Below, piece after piece: positions 35,001 through 46,088 of a DNA stretch of 64,000 nt. The stretch's first letter is position 1. Every line of letters starts with the position of its first letter. Under the pieces are notes generated by a model. That model worked only from the letters and a program-made list of their open reading frames with translations. It searched no databases and had not been told where the DNA came from. This DNA is from Pyrocephalus nanus (lineage: Eukaryota; Chordata; Aves; Passeriformes; Tyrannidae): assembly GCA_038380795.1 (NCBI GenBank), contig CM076263.1:10778709-10842708 (forward strand), read 5' to 3'. The translations under genes and the position numbers were made by a program.

Positions 35001-36227
35001 TTTGGCAATTCCAAATATCATAGTTTAATCTGAAAGAGTTTTAAAAAGAAAACAAATGATAAAAGTTGAACTATACAGGACTGAAAGAAACATTTTCATC
35101 AGCTAGAGGAATAAAACACTTATGTTCTTGCTGATTCTAAAAAACATTAGTAAGAAGAAAACTTCATTTGAGTACAATTTTGTTTTGCCTAGTGCTAGAA
35201 AAAGCTTCATCTTATGCCCTTCAGATTTTTTTCTTTTAAATTTGTACTTCAATATTTTATATATAATCAAGATATAACATTTTCCCTTTGATGTAAGCTA
35301 ATGACTATAGTATCTAGAGTGGCATGAAAGGCATAAAAAGATTCCCAGTTAAAAGGCAGATACTGCAGATGATTCAGACTTTCACTGTGAGTCTTTTTCT
35401 TCTGAAACTCTCTCAAGTTGATACACATTATTAAATCTATTCATTACATTAGTGCCTGTTTTTTTCAAGCTACTTCTTAGAAAATAATTTTTGAACAGTT
35501 TGGCTCAAGCTCAAAAAATATACTTTATATACATCATTTTCAAGTAAAGTCATTGTCTGCTAATTGAATCTTTCCACATATCTCTAGAAATTCTGTAATT
35601 TTCCTTCACATCCCTATGAGTTAGAAAATTCTAAAACTTTAATATTTTAAATAAGTATTACCTTGGGATAATTAAGAGACTATATATCAGAATATATGAT
35701 TTCACAGGTTCACAGTTTCATCAGAACAAAGGGTTGCTGTCTATGTTGAAACCAGTTTCCCCAACCACTGCTGGTTCTACCAACTCATTAAAAGACCCTA
35801 TAAAGCAACCCAGCAGGATACAGACCAATACACAGCTTTAATAACAACTATTTCATAAATATATCACTAACAAGATTAGCAAAAAAAAAAAAAATCTCAT
35901 TAGCTTTAAATATATCTTTAGAAGATTAATTCAGAGTACCTGGACTCTATCTGAGGTAGTCAGTTCTACATCATCTACCTCTGGTCTCAGGACTTTTTGG
36001 TCTGTAGAAGTGCTATTATCAACAGTCCATTCTATAAGTTGATTCCGCTGTTTCAATATTTCCCTGCTTCTGGAACCTTTATGACCAGTCTGGTGGTGAC
36101 TTTGCAATATTTTGGCCACTGGTTTATAAGATCTTCTGCTCACCTCCATGTATTCATCTTGACACAGGCAAAATGGAAGAAAAAATAAAGCCAGTAGATG
36201 CCAACTGATGAAATCCTTCTCTGCCAT
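22852..36227 (-). CDS. C1QTNF3: complement C1q tumor necrosis factor-related protein 3 (CTRP3), complete
   Basis: Six coding exons on the minus strand: 36227-35940 (or 36227-36144), 30978-30867, 28694-28540, 25058-24929, 24214-24115 and 23011-22852. The short form has 246 residues, the same as human CTRP3; the long form has 314. Short-form layout: signal peptide about 1-22 (LLALFFLPFCLC core), a cysteine cluster CSSCC at 39-43 for oligomer disulfides, 20 uninterrupted Gly-X-Y triplets at 54-113, then a C1q globular domain at about 118-246 ending FSTFAGFLLFETK. CTRP3 is a secreted trimeric and multimeric adipokine and cartilage growth factor with metabolic and anti-inflammatory roles. All introns are GT/AG and the frames join without a stop. 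A TATA box lies upstream. Identity is very secure. Confidence 0.97.
23012..24114 (-). other. C1QTNF3: C1QTNF3 intron 5
   Basis: A 1103-base GT/AG intron; no other content recognised. Confidence 0.9.
24115..24214 (-). CDS. C1QTNF3: C1QTNF3 coding exon 5, middle of the C1q domain
   Basis: 100 bases encoding VYFFTFNMMKHEDVEEVYVY LMHNGNTVFSLY and two bases of a Ser codon. The acceptor is TTTTCAG and the donor GTAAGT. The G-VYFFTF strand after APVNG is the core of the C1q jelly roll. Confidence 0.96.
24215..24928 (-). other. C1QTNF3: C1QTNF3 intron 4
   Basis: A 714-base GT/AG intron, the shortest of the gene. It has a short GCT trinucleotide run near 24592-24607. Confidence 0.9.
24929..25058 (-). 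CDS. C1QTNF3: C1QTNF3 coding exon 4, start of the C1q domain
   Basis: 130 bases encoding VAFMASMATHFSNQNSGIIF, SSVETNVGNFFDVMTGRFGA and PVN, ending in a split Gly codon. The acceptor is TTTGCAG and the donor GTAAGC. FSxxxxNxGxxFD, TGxF and APVxG are standard C1q-fold strands. Confidence 0.96.
25059..28539 (-). other. C1QTNF3: C1QTNF3 intron 3
   Basis: A 3481-base GT/AG intron with a 32-base tandem duplication at 27872-27935; otherwise no recognised element. Confidence 0.9.
27872..27935. repeat. 32-base tandem duplication
   Basis: Units 27872-27903 and 27904-27935 agree at 27 of 32 positions; both carry TTGAGC, AACAGCTCAGGCTT and CACCC or AACCC. Intronic in C1QTNF3. Confidence 0.9.
28540..28694 (-). 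CDS. C1QTNF3: C1QTNF3 coding exon 3, collagen-like region
   Basis: 155 bases encoding NHGNNGNNGATGQEGAKGEK, GDKGDMGPRGERGHHGPKGE and KGYPGIPPELQ. The acceptor is TTTCAG and the donor GTACAA. It contributes about 16 of the 20 Gly-X-Y triplets, including GEKGDKGD and GPRGER. The sequence is nearly identical to mammalian CTRP3 in this region. Confidence 0.96.
28695..30866 (-). other. C1QTNF3: C1QTNF3 intron 2
   Basis: A 2172-base GT/AG intron. It contains a run of 12 G at 30367-30378, about 490 bases from the acceptor-side exon in genomic coordinates. Confidence 0.9.
30367..30378. repeat. poly(G) homopolymer
   Basis: Twelve consecutive G on the plus strand (C on the transcribed-sense strand of C1QTNF3). 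The length may be unreliable in sequencing. Confidence 0.95.
30867..30978 (-). CDS. C1QTNF3: C1QTNF3 coding exon 2
   Basis: 112 bases encoding PPQPGPQNPDCSSCCRGDFG then VRLYQGPPGPPGPPGMP, ending in a split Gly codon (donor GTAAAG). It contains the cysteine cluster and the first collagen triplets. The acceptor CTTAG is followed by seven C and a second AG nine bases on, so a three-residue alternative start (loss of PPQ) is possible. With the first acceptor the length matches human exactly. Confidence 0.94.
30979..35939 (-). other. C1QTNF3: C1QTNF3 intron 1
   Basis: A 4961-base intron (5164 bases when the short-form donor is used). It is AT-rich, with a simple AAAC/AAC repeat at 31208-31242; no exon or dispersed repeat recognised. 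Confidence 0.9.
31208..31242. repeat. (AAAAC)/(AAC)n simple repeat
   Basis: AACAAAACAAAACAAACAAC followed by further AAC units. Confidence 0.9.
35940..36227 (-). CDS. C1QTNF3: C1QTNF3 coding exon 1 (long form; short form ends at 36144)
   Basis: Encodes residues 1-96, beginning MAEKDFISWHLLALFFLPFC. The ATG at 36227 has A at -3 and G at +4, and gives a 23-residue leader of the same length as human. The frame is open for three codons upstream, but only a TTG is there and it is not a plausible start. Two donors exist: GAG|GTGAGC after residue 28 (intron from 36143) and CAG|GTACTC after residue 96 (intron from 35939). Both leave phase 0. The extra 68 residues are polar and basic, with an N-glycosylation sequon at Asn71 (NST), and resemble the long-isoform insert of mammalian CTRP3 (HQTGHKGSRSRE, TVDNSTSTD, LRPEVDD). 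Confidence 0.94.
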
Positions 36228-36353
36228 GTTATTCAAAATAATTTTTCAGGAGTCCAGCAAATGTCTTGCAGAAGAACTTCTTTGCTGCACCAGGAGTAAT
36301 GTGGTCCTTTCAGCTTTTCCACTAGTAAGCCTGGCACTGAGACCAGTACCAGG

Positions 36354-36360
36354 TTTTATA
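36354..36360 (-). promoter_or_regulatory. C1QTNF3: TATA box of C1QTNF3
   Basis: On the minus strand the sequence reads CCGTATAAAACCTGG, a good TATA element, 127 bases upstream of the ATG. This predicts initiation near 36325-36330 and a leader of about 100 bases; no ATG occurs in that leader before the chosen start. This fits a tissue-restricted secreted factor. Confidence 0.65.
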
Positions 36361-39300
36361 CGGTTGCATGCAATAAATAAAACTAAAAATGCCAAAGTGA
36401 CAGGATCCTTCATCCAAAATCAGTCATGCTCCTTTAAACAAACCAGGCATTATTCACCACTTCACCACCACAAGGAAAATTGATTTGTATGCTGGAAATG
36501 ACCACAGCATTTAATGGACTCCTGTGGTTCCTATTTGGGGGCATTAAAAAATGTAGCACCTTTCCTTTGGCATGTTTTTGTTTAAGTGTGAAAAAATGTG
36601 ATGGAAATGGAGAACATGTGGCTAATGGTTTACGCTTCTTGATTAGACATGGAAAGGCTGTGAATTCACACTCTTAAATGTCTTTTGGACACAGTCACCT
36701 TTCTTATTTGCCAGGAAATTCACACACACAACTGCGTCAGCCCAGTCTGAAAAATCCTTCCAAAAGCAATTAGGAAACAAAAGCACAAGAGAAGCTTTTG
36801 CATATGATCCTGACCCAATGGCTGTTTCTGACTATGCTTTTCATTCACTAAAAGAAAAATATTGAATTTCTGTCAGTTGGCCAACACTGGAAGGAGACTG
36901 GGTAAGTAGCTTTGAAAAACTGGGTTGAATTCAGATTCACAGAGCCCCATTTCTCAGCATTAGTTCAACATACTCAGCCAGGCAATATTTTTTCCCTTGA
37001 GTTCCTAATGTTTTCCTAAATGCAATTGCCAAACCAAGTTTTATATTTTTGCTGCCAGGTAAATATAAATTTACCAGGGGCTTATTTCAGACTAAAAGAA
37101 TCAAATTATGTATGTATAATAATAATAATAATACCCTTATTTTAGTTTTTCAACCAACCACCAGTATTCTCTAGAAAGCCACAACTGCAGAAGGCAGTTC
37201 TGCTTACACATTCACATGCACACCCAACCTTCCCAAGAGCAATTAGCTCGTTGGCCAGTGAGAAACTCTGCACCAGTGCATGGCTATAACAACATTGCTG
37301 AAGCTATCAATCCCAGAAGTGATCCCTGGCCATGGAGTGTGATGGACTGGCTCATACTCAAGTTATTCAGTGCTGATCCCCGTGGTTAGCTTTTGACTGA
37401 GGCTCCTCTGTGTCCTCTGGGGTGCTCTGTGGCCCTAAAGTATCCCCTTTTATTTCTTTTTTGGTTTTTACATTTTTAATTCCTGTTCATCTGCCTGATA
37501 AATGTGATGGTCAAGGTGCAGGGTGCTACAGTGGGTATTTTTAGAGCATGAGGCTGAAGTTGCATGCTCAGGGATGGGATGTGAGCGAACTGGGAGTACC
37601 AGAAGGCTGTTGGGATGTTGGTAAGTGCTTAATCCCTAGAGTAGGCAGTCTAGAAGTAAATGATCCAGAAATATTACCCAGGCTTAGTCCTGAGGAGGGA
37701 AATAACACACTCCAAAAGGCATTCTGGGAACAAACTGACCAACAGGAAGGCCAAGACCCATCCTTGATATGAGGTGCTAACTTACTCAGTAATGTAGAAA
37801 GCCTTAAGCACACCAAAATTCTACAGGCAGCAAAGCATAACTCCATGGGCACAAATGAATGAGTTTCACCTGCTAAAATGCCTCAGTGTCAGTGATTGCA
37901 GCTGAAAGGGGCACCCACCACATCTGTCTGCACTCCCTGGTATATTACTGAGATGGAGATGAGCTGTGGAGCATCTGCAGAAACTAGGCCTGACCTTAAT
38001 CCTTGTGAAATCACAGGAAACCCTGTGTTTGACTTCAAGTGAGGAGAACAAGGCTCAAACAGCAGTGAATTTGAAAGAGTCTGTGGTTCTCCTGTCAAAA
38101 TGGAAAATGAGCCCAGCAAACAGATCTGTGCAGATTGTTCATTCAGACCCCTGCAGATGCTGGAAGGGAGGTGCAACTGATGGTTGCTGAATGATGGTGA
38201 GAAAGTGCTTGAGTGATGGTGAAAAACCACTGTTTCACATTCTGATTCCTTCTGTGGGGAACAGCAGAACAAGTTAAATCACAGGAGGAGACACTGGCTG
38301 GAGATGAGAGCAGAGAGGTGAGCACTTCGCACTCGGGGTATATCTGCTTGTGTCACAAATGCCAAGAGTAGCTGTGTTGGCCTCTGCCCAGCCACTTGCC
38401 TTGGTAATTTCCTATTCAACAGCCCACAGAGAGGAGTGTGGGACTGCATGACTCTCCGAAAAGCCAATGCCCACCCCCACAGACACGTGGGGTCTGGGCT
38501 GAGCCAGCACAGGGATGATGCTCAGGGCTACTGGCATCAAAGGCAGCCAAGGGCTTTTTCTCCTCCACCAGCCAAGTGTGGCATAGGAGCAGAAACCTGA
38601 GGGCTCAGTCATAAACATGACTGAGTTGTCTCAGCAACAATCCCAGGAGCAGGGATGGTTCTCGGTTATCTCAGCCCATAGTCCAGCCAGACTGAGCTGC
38701 ATCTCCTTGCCTCATGCTTTTGTTGTATTTATTGCCCATATGTTGAAGATTTAATGGCAGGAATCTTAACTCAGTTTCAGTGAAATCTGAGATTCTCAAG
38801 CCAGATATTAACAAGTGTTAGATAACACTTCATAGATTAGCTCTTGAGCCTTTCTTAAGTGTATAAATATCAACTGATTAAATAGTCTTGCAGAAGAAGC
38901 TCATTGGCCTATGCTTTTATGACTACTGAAAATGCTGATTTTTAAAAATGCAAATATTCTGGTTATTTCACTGGGCAAACAGATGTGGAAAGGAATTTAC
39001 TGGAGAGTGAAACAAGACTTTGGAAAACACAGTTCCAGATTTTGGAAGCTGCTGTTTCTTTTTCAAGTAGAGAGGATTTTCCTGGTAGGAAGGGAGTTTG
39101 AAACCCCTGGATTCTGTAAAATTGGGAATGACTATGAAACAAACATTAATTTATCTTGGCACTTAATAATTTGATTCAGCAAGTGCTGGGACAGCCCTGA
39201 TGTTTTCAGCTGACATTAGGGCTTTCATAGCTTTCCAAACTCTGTTCCAGGAGCTTCCTGTGGCAAATGTTTCCAACGTGAGTAATGAACATCCACAGCA

Positions 39301-42300
39301 CCCATATCCCAAAACGGGAAGGCATAAAACCAAAGAGATTTGGGCTTCAAAGCTTCCATCTATCATTTCATGCAAGAGCTGAAACAAGCATGTTTCTTGG
39401 AAGCTATTAGGAAGAAGAAAGATTCCTTCCCTTCCTCACTTGCTAATGGAGTCCACCTGGTTCCTTCTCATCACTGCTCTTGTGGTTTGATGCTACACAC
39501 ATTTTTGGTCCAAACTAATAGTAGAGTTTAGACTTTGTTCTTTTTTTCCAAACTTTTGAATAGAATTCCATTTGAAGAGACCTTTGCTGCCCATTATTCT
39601 GCCTTCAACAAGGAATAGCTGTTCCACAAAATCATTGTCTATAAGCAGAAATTCTGGACTCAGAAGTAAAAAAGCCATGGAGGAACTGATTCTGGTTCTC
39701 CATTCTTCATCACCAATTAGTCAAATACACTTACTCAAACATGTGACCTGAATCTAAAATAACAGGACATTGAAATAGTGGAGCTTTGAATTAATTTTGT
39801 CTTACAATAAAACACTGAAAGTGTTTCATGCTGAAAAGAACAGATACTTCTAATCTAGAGATGAGAAAGGACTGACTTGAAAGGTTTGGTTTTGCTTTTA
39901 GGTTCAAGGCTGGTGTGTGTTGCAGGTATGCTGACAGAGAAAATAAAATCTGATCCCATCACCCTTCTAGCCTTTGCCAGCTGAGCTGTCATTACTTTTG
40001 TCCTGTTGGTCTTTGGCAGCAGGGTATGCCTTTGCTAATTAACAGCTTAAGATGAAGTGAAGAACATGGATCTGTTAGTGTCAGATAACGAGATATCAGC
40101 TAAAATGCAATAACCTGTGGGGGAAAGCTGCTTCCCACCTTCTCTGCAAGCAAAAACTCTCCATAGGAAAGAGGACTCTTATAACTATGTTCTTTATATT
40201 GGCATTGGAGAAGTGGGTTATTAGTGAAGTTATTAGGTAAATTAAATGCCACTGTTTCAAGAGGCAACAAAAAAAATTATTAAAATTATTTTTAAATTAT
40301 TTTAAAGCCTTACGTAGCCCAGACAGGCTTATATCCACAATTAAACATTCCTTCACTTAGCAATAATCCTGTTTGCAGTGATAGCTCCTCCATACTGGAC
40401 CCAGAGATAATCTAGACCTGCACAGGCACTGTCCACTGAGCCTGTGAGAGCACCAGGCCAAGCTCAAAGGATGAAAGCCACCCAAACACTGTGCCACCAT
40501 GATGCACTGACCACCACTAAATTTCCAGCCCACTGTAGCTCTCTGGGTTAATTCCTGGGTATGCTCCTAGTCCTGCCCTTTTTGGGCTGGCCATTCCCTG
40601 TCTGGCTGAAACTTCCACCAGCACAGGGATGGATTCTCCTCTCTCCAGTGTCTGTGCTGCCTTTTGGCTCACTGCTGCAGCAGCCTCTGGCAGAGCCCTC
40701 AGGCCTCAGCCTAGCAGCTTTGAAGCCTTTTCCTACCTCCGTGCTGACCACTGCAAACCCACAGGCACAACGGAACTGTTTTCATTGAAGGTTTCTGTGA
40801 TCTACTCCTTTTTCTGCAGGAGTTTTGGTCAGTAATGGGGATCTAAGGCAAAACCCACCATCCTCTTCCCCAAGGGAGCCTCCAGAGGTGGGCCACCAAG
40901 GGGAAGGCAGACTCATGGAGCTTTCTAAGTGCTGTGCACACAAAAAGGGCTTAAATTCACAGTCTGTGCACCACCTTCTCCATGGTTAAACATTTTCTTC
41001 TCCTGTAACCCACTGCCACTGAGCTCTGCAGGTGGTGTCAGTGCACTGAGTGCTTTGAGCAGTTCGTTTTGTGACACTCAAGCTCTGTGTAGTTTGCAGT
41101 TACACCAGTTCCCTGAGATATGTAGCAGAGAGTTGCGCTTTATAGGTGTTTTTTGCACTGAGTATAGGATATACCACTAAGTGCTGAAGAAGGAGAGTGG
41201 GGCAAGTCCAACTCCATTACATGGCTTCTGCCCTCACACAAGGCAGATCACTTTTCAGAAGGGTCAGGAAACTCCCTAACTTGGACTTTTCCATCAATCA
41301 GGAAGTCCTTTTGCCTTGCTAGGCACTGGCATTTTCTTTCCAATGTATTATGAGAGCTGGGGCTGAGGTTCTGTCTCTTCACTGCTCTCCACCATCTCTT
41401 GGTTTGCCCAGGGAAGTACCCAAGGGTGATATGCTCCCGCAGCCCTGGACTACCACTGCTGACTTATCCCATCATTTTTACAGCCTAGAAACATTTTCCT
41501 CCCCCACCCCATACACCTAAATTAAAGGATCCCCTAAATGAAAGGGTGAGCAATGGGCAGAAACTCAGGCCTCAGCTCTCAGCTGCCAGGAGAGCTGCAG
41601 TCTGGATGATCCTCCAAAACACAGCTCAGCCTCTGCCAGCTCATCTGCACAAACCCTTGCTCCAAAATATGCACCAGAGACACATTCACTCCATCAATGC
41701 CATTTTCAAGGCTCCATGACAAACTGCCTGGATCACACAGTTGACAGTCCCAGACGGGATCGCCAGGTGGTTTATCCAAGTCTCTTTCAAACTTGAAGAA
41801 ATAGATTTCACAGTGGTGATAGGGCTTCAGTGATGGAACAAATAATGCAGCGTGATAAGCTTTTTCCAGTGTGCAATGCATCAGTTATCCGTCTCTAATT
41901 GAAGAGCCAGAGCACAGTGACTTCCAAGAAAGCAGGGTGGGGAGAGAACAGACTTGGTGCCAAGAAAATAGCCATGGTCAACATTTTTTTCAGAGATGGA
42001 TATCCTGGTTTGGATCAAACACAGTCAAACCTGAATCTTTGGCTTCATTTTAATTCACCTTTTTTTTCCTCAAGTTTCAAAGTGTTTAAATTTATTACTC
42101 GAAATATGCTCTTCTCTGCAATTCCTCTGGCCTGGCCAGGACCAAAAGTGTAACGGCTAAAATACCACAGAAACAACTACTCACATTATTTTAACTACCC
42201 AAAAAGCAATAAAGAACATCCTGTGAGAAGCCCTGTTCTGACTTCATCCCCAACTCAAATTCTGTACATGCAGGAGGTGGGGATAGTTCAAGTAACGTGT

Positions 42301-43508
42301 GCTGGTTTTGGGTGGGAAGCCAAGAAGAAGTTTCAGGCCCACAGGTTACCAACACTGTTCTTCTGCCCTGCACAGTGAAAGGCACAAAGACAAAATGCTC
42401 TCAGTGTGCTCTCATACTGAGGAGAGGTAAAATATTTGTGAAACATTTATCTAGGGACTGCAAGCAGAATTCCAGAGTTTATGTGACCTGATGTCACACA
42501 AATCATTTCTAAGAGTCCAGATTTAATGGAGTTTCTCAGATTCTGAAGATCTTATATATCCAAAGACATAATATCTTCAGTAAAGCATACTATCAAGTGA
42601 AAAACAAGTTTTATATTAATGGTCAAACTCTCCCAGTTCTCGCTCCCATACTTGGGCCCAGGATGAAAAGAAACTGTGGCAGACCCATAATCTATTAACC
42701 CAGGAAGATCTAGTTACTGGGATAGTTCTTGACTTTTTAAGTCTGATTGCTAAAGTCTTTGTTTTATGCATATATTGGGACACCATCAATCAAGAGTGGG
42801 GCTGTTAGGAAAATGGCAGTGCTCTAGTTTTGGATTGCAACCTTCCGGTGAGGTCTGCAGAGATCATTACAAGAAAGGTCCAAGCACTTGCTTGTGAACA
42901 CATTGTGTTCAGGCTGCAGACAAAATGATAAAAACCTGTGTCACCGTGCCTGAGTCATGAAAGAGATAAAATAAATCACACAAGAGGAAGAGTGTCGATC
43001 AGCATCTACCAACAGTACATACCACAAATGGGACAGCTTGAGAGGAGCTCAGAAGCCAGCCCTAGAAAGAAGGAAAAAGGTTTGACTTACCAGAACAACC
43101 CAAGCCAACCTAGTGTATAAAGCCATCAACTGATGTGTGCTGCAGGCCCAGGTTTTTGTTTTGTTTATTCCCCTTTTAAAAGGTTTCTGATAAATATCAC
43201 ATCCACAGCCATCTATTTACCCCAGAAGAGGGAGAAAATGGATAGACTGGACAGAACTGAGAGGGATATCTGGCACATTCACTTTCATTCATTGCCTGCC
43301 TGTTTAAACTAAAGTTATTTTTTTAAAATATATGCTGTAATAAGAACTGGGAAAGAGCCACGTGGACTGGAGACAAGTAACCTCTCTTACAGGGCTGGCA
43401 GCCCTTGCTGCGTTAAAGCCCAGCCAACTAGCACCATTTATAAGAAAGAGGAATGAGCTTCCAACAAGGAAAAGTTAAGCTTGTCTTCCTAATTTGGGTT
43501 CTAAATAT
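36361..43508. other. intergenic, no gene recognised
   Basis: Upstream of C1QTNF3. It contains a short (AAT)n run at 37117-37133. Open frames up to 127 codons on either strand show no family similarity and no matching splice structure. Confidence 0.7.
37117..37133. repeat. (AAT)n microsatellite
   Basis: About five to six AAT units. Confidence 0.9.
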
Positions 43509-43568
43509 GGAAGGGGAGGGGAGGAGAGGGGAGGGGAGGGAAGGGGAGGGGAGGGGAGGAAAAAGGGT
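43509..43568. repeat. G-rich polypurine (GGGGA)n tract
   Basis: Only A and G for about 60 bases, with more than eight runs of three or four G on the plus strand separated by one to four bases. It meets the usual pattern for a G-quadruplex-forming sequence and for purine-motif triplex DNA. Confidence 0.9.
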
Positions 43569-43622
43569 ATTTTATTATATATATAAATATGTATATATAA
43601 ATATTATATTATATAAAAGGAT
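43569..43622. repeat. AT-rich tract
   Basis: TATTTTATTATATATATAAA and further TATATAAATATTATATTATA units directly after the polypurine tract. Confidence 0.85.
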
Positions 43623-45570
43623 ATTATGTCACCATGGTGGGTTTTTTACAGCATTTGCAAAATATTATGGCTTTATACACTTGAAGAATTCCTTATTCAT
43701 CCATAGGAAAGATGTTCCCATAATGGTCCAGACACTTAGGGACCTTTTCTAGACCTGTTAGCAACTAAATCCAGCCTTTGATCTTGAGACTGTCAGCAGT
43801 GACTCCCTTTGGTTGAGGGGATGGCCCTTGCAAGAATTCCAGCAGTCTGTACAGCTTCTGGCCACCACATTTGTTACCAAGTATTCATCCCCTTATGACA
43901 GCCCTTGGGCTAATTCAGAGTGAGTGAAGTGGAAATAAAAGTAAGCTAGATCTAAATGCTTTCACTGGACATCTCAGTTCTCTAGGAATGCCATAGGCAC
44001 ACCTACTTCTCCTGTTGTTTTAAGTGTCCGTGTTACTTGATGTTTTCACTGTATCAAAGACACAAGAGCAGTCTGACTGATCCTTGCTGCGATTAAGGAC
44101 CTGAGGAACCTATTTATTGCTGTATATCCAGGGAGTGATGTTTTAACCAGCCAAATCTATCAGTATGGCCTCTTCCTGTCAGAGGGATGGTAGGAATAGG
44201 TGCTGCACAGAGACGAGGATGCCTCTGAGAGCAACAATACCATTCCAGCATTAGTCAGGTGATCAGAAAGGTGTCCTTCAATCCTGGAGAAGTCCCTTTT
44301 CCTTCTAGCATGAGCAGTGCAGGCACAGTGAGACAGTGTCTCCAGCCTGTGATGCACTGCCCTGGAGGGAAGATGCATCATGTGAGTCGATTTCCATGAG
44401 CACAACCATGCAAGATGAATAAAATGTTCTGTCACTGAGTAAAGCAGACTGCAGTTCAGCAGACAGTGTAAAAATTAAGGGGTAAAGCAATGCTACCTAA
44501 GAGTTTTTCCCTTCAGGCCTTCAAGTGCTGAAGGATTTCCTCAAATTCTTTCTGCTAACGTTAGAGTCAGCTTTTGCCACTTTCTTGACAAGGCAAATGC
44601 TCTGGGATAACCCAAAATGGGTTAGAATAGCCTTTTTGATGTTGAACAAGCATCAGATAGTGGAGTTTCCATGAGAGACAGCCACAGGGTTGTAGGATCA
44701 TGGATAATTCCCTCGCAGAGTAGTTCTTGTTCTTGCTCTCCCTAGGCTTTCATAGGTGGGGAGAACTGTGAACAGTCTTGAATTCTTACACTCTGCTTCC
44801 ATCCTTCTTTCTCTGTCTGGCTCACTGCTTTTAACAAGGGTTAGATATTCCTCAAGCCTGCAGTGGCATCATCCACAAAGTTCTAGTCACCCCACAGTTG
44901 CTCCGTACTTATTGCCAAGGACAGTAGGATCCCTTGTTTTGCGCTACCCATGCTGGGGTTTTGTCAACAAATAGAACAGTCAAAAAGCTTCTTTTTCTGT
45001 AACATTAATAGTCACACGAGTGGCTGGGGACCTTGTATAAGCACTTCATCCTCTCCCATACAATGTAAGCCACGCATCCCCAAACAAGTCAGAGACAGGA
45101 GAGTGAGGTGCTGTCAGAGCTGCTTCCTCCCCTGTCCCAGGTGAAAATGACCCTTGCAAAGATGCAGGTTTAAGTACACATCCTGAGATTTTATTCTGGG
45201 AGACTGACTCCAAATAATAAGTAAAAAGTATTACATTCATTTAAAAAATGGATGGACACTGGACTGGTATCTTTGGTGTCACCTCATGCCTGAATGTTTA
45301 GTTTCAAAACCACCTTCCCTATCAACCTGTAATGCCTGTATTATGTCCACCTACAGCATTGGTATGCCAATTTACTTTGTTAGAAACATGTTACAGAAAG
45401 ATATGTTGTTTTTCATTTTTAAGACACTTTTTGGAAAGAAGACATTTCTTTCTACAAGCCTTACCAAAGAAAATCTGACAGAGATAAGTCCTTTTTTCCA
45501 AATCAATTGCCACTAAGGTGTATTAATTAATTTGGTTTCTTGTTGACGATGATAAGCTGAAGTCTTTGTT
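43623..45570. other. intergenic, nothing recognised
   Basis: No exon, RNA gene or repeat family identified. Confidence 0.65.
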
Positions 45571-46088
45571 CTGGTGAGATCCCACCTGGAGCACTGAATC
45601 CAGTGCTGGGGTCCTCAGCAGAGGAGGGACATGGACTTGTTGGAGGGGTTCCAAAGGAGAGTCCCAAAAACTATCAGAGGGCTGGAACACTTACCTGGTA
45701 AAGACAGGCCGAGAGAGATGAGATTATTCAGACCAGGGAAGAGAAGGCTCATGAGACCTTCTTATGGCCTTTGAATACATAAAGGAGGCTTATAAAAAAG
45801 ATTGGGACAGAGTTATTAGCAGGGACTGTTGTGATAGGACACAAGTCCTTAAACTAAAGGCGTCCTGACTTAGATTAGATATTAGGACAAAGTTTTTTAC
45901 AATGAGGGTGGTGAAACACTGGCACAAGTTATGCAAGGAGGTGGTAAATGCCTCACATCCCTGAAAACATTAAAAGTCAGGTTAAATGAGGCCCTGATCC
46001 ATTTGAAGATGATGTGTCTTCAACCCAGGGAGTTTGGACTAGATGACCTTTACAGGTCACTTCCACCCTAATCCATTCTGTGACTCTA
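45571..46088 (+). repeat. CR1 LINE 3' part, 518 bases
   Basis: It starts at CTGGTGAGATCCCACCTGGA, which corresponds to the VRPHLEYC-type end of the CR1 reverse transcriptase reading frame. It runs through GAGAAGGCTC, AGATTAGATATTAGGACAAA and GGTGGTGAAACACTGGCACA to GACTAGATGACCTTTACAGG and the TCTGTGACTCTA tail. The reading frame is broken by many substitutions and indels, so it is a dead 5'-truncated insertion. Confidence 0.93.

Noticed and set aside
35931..36236. Start of C1QTNF3 at 36236 and end at 35931
   Set aside because: The codon at 36236 is TTG; the first ATG is at 36227. The stop at 35931 is intronic, just after donor GTACTC.
37889..38272. 127-codon minus-strand open frame upstream of C1QTNF3
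   Set aside because: Frames of similar length occur on both strands here. No start context, domain or splice signal supports it.
41579..41881. 100-codon minus-strand open frame with several Cys and Trp residues
   Set aside because: Considered as a decayed retroelement gene, but no motif could be identified.
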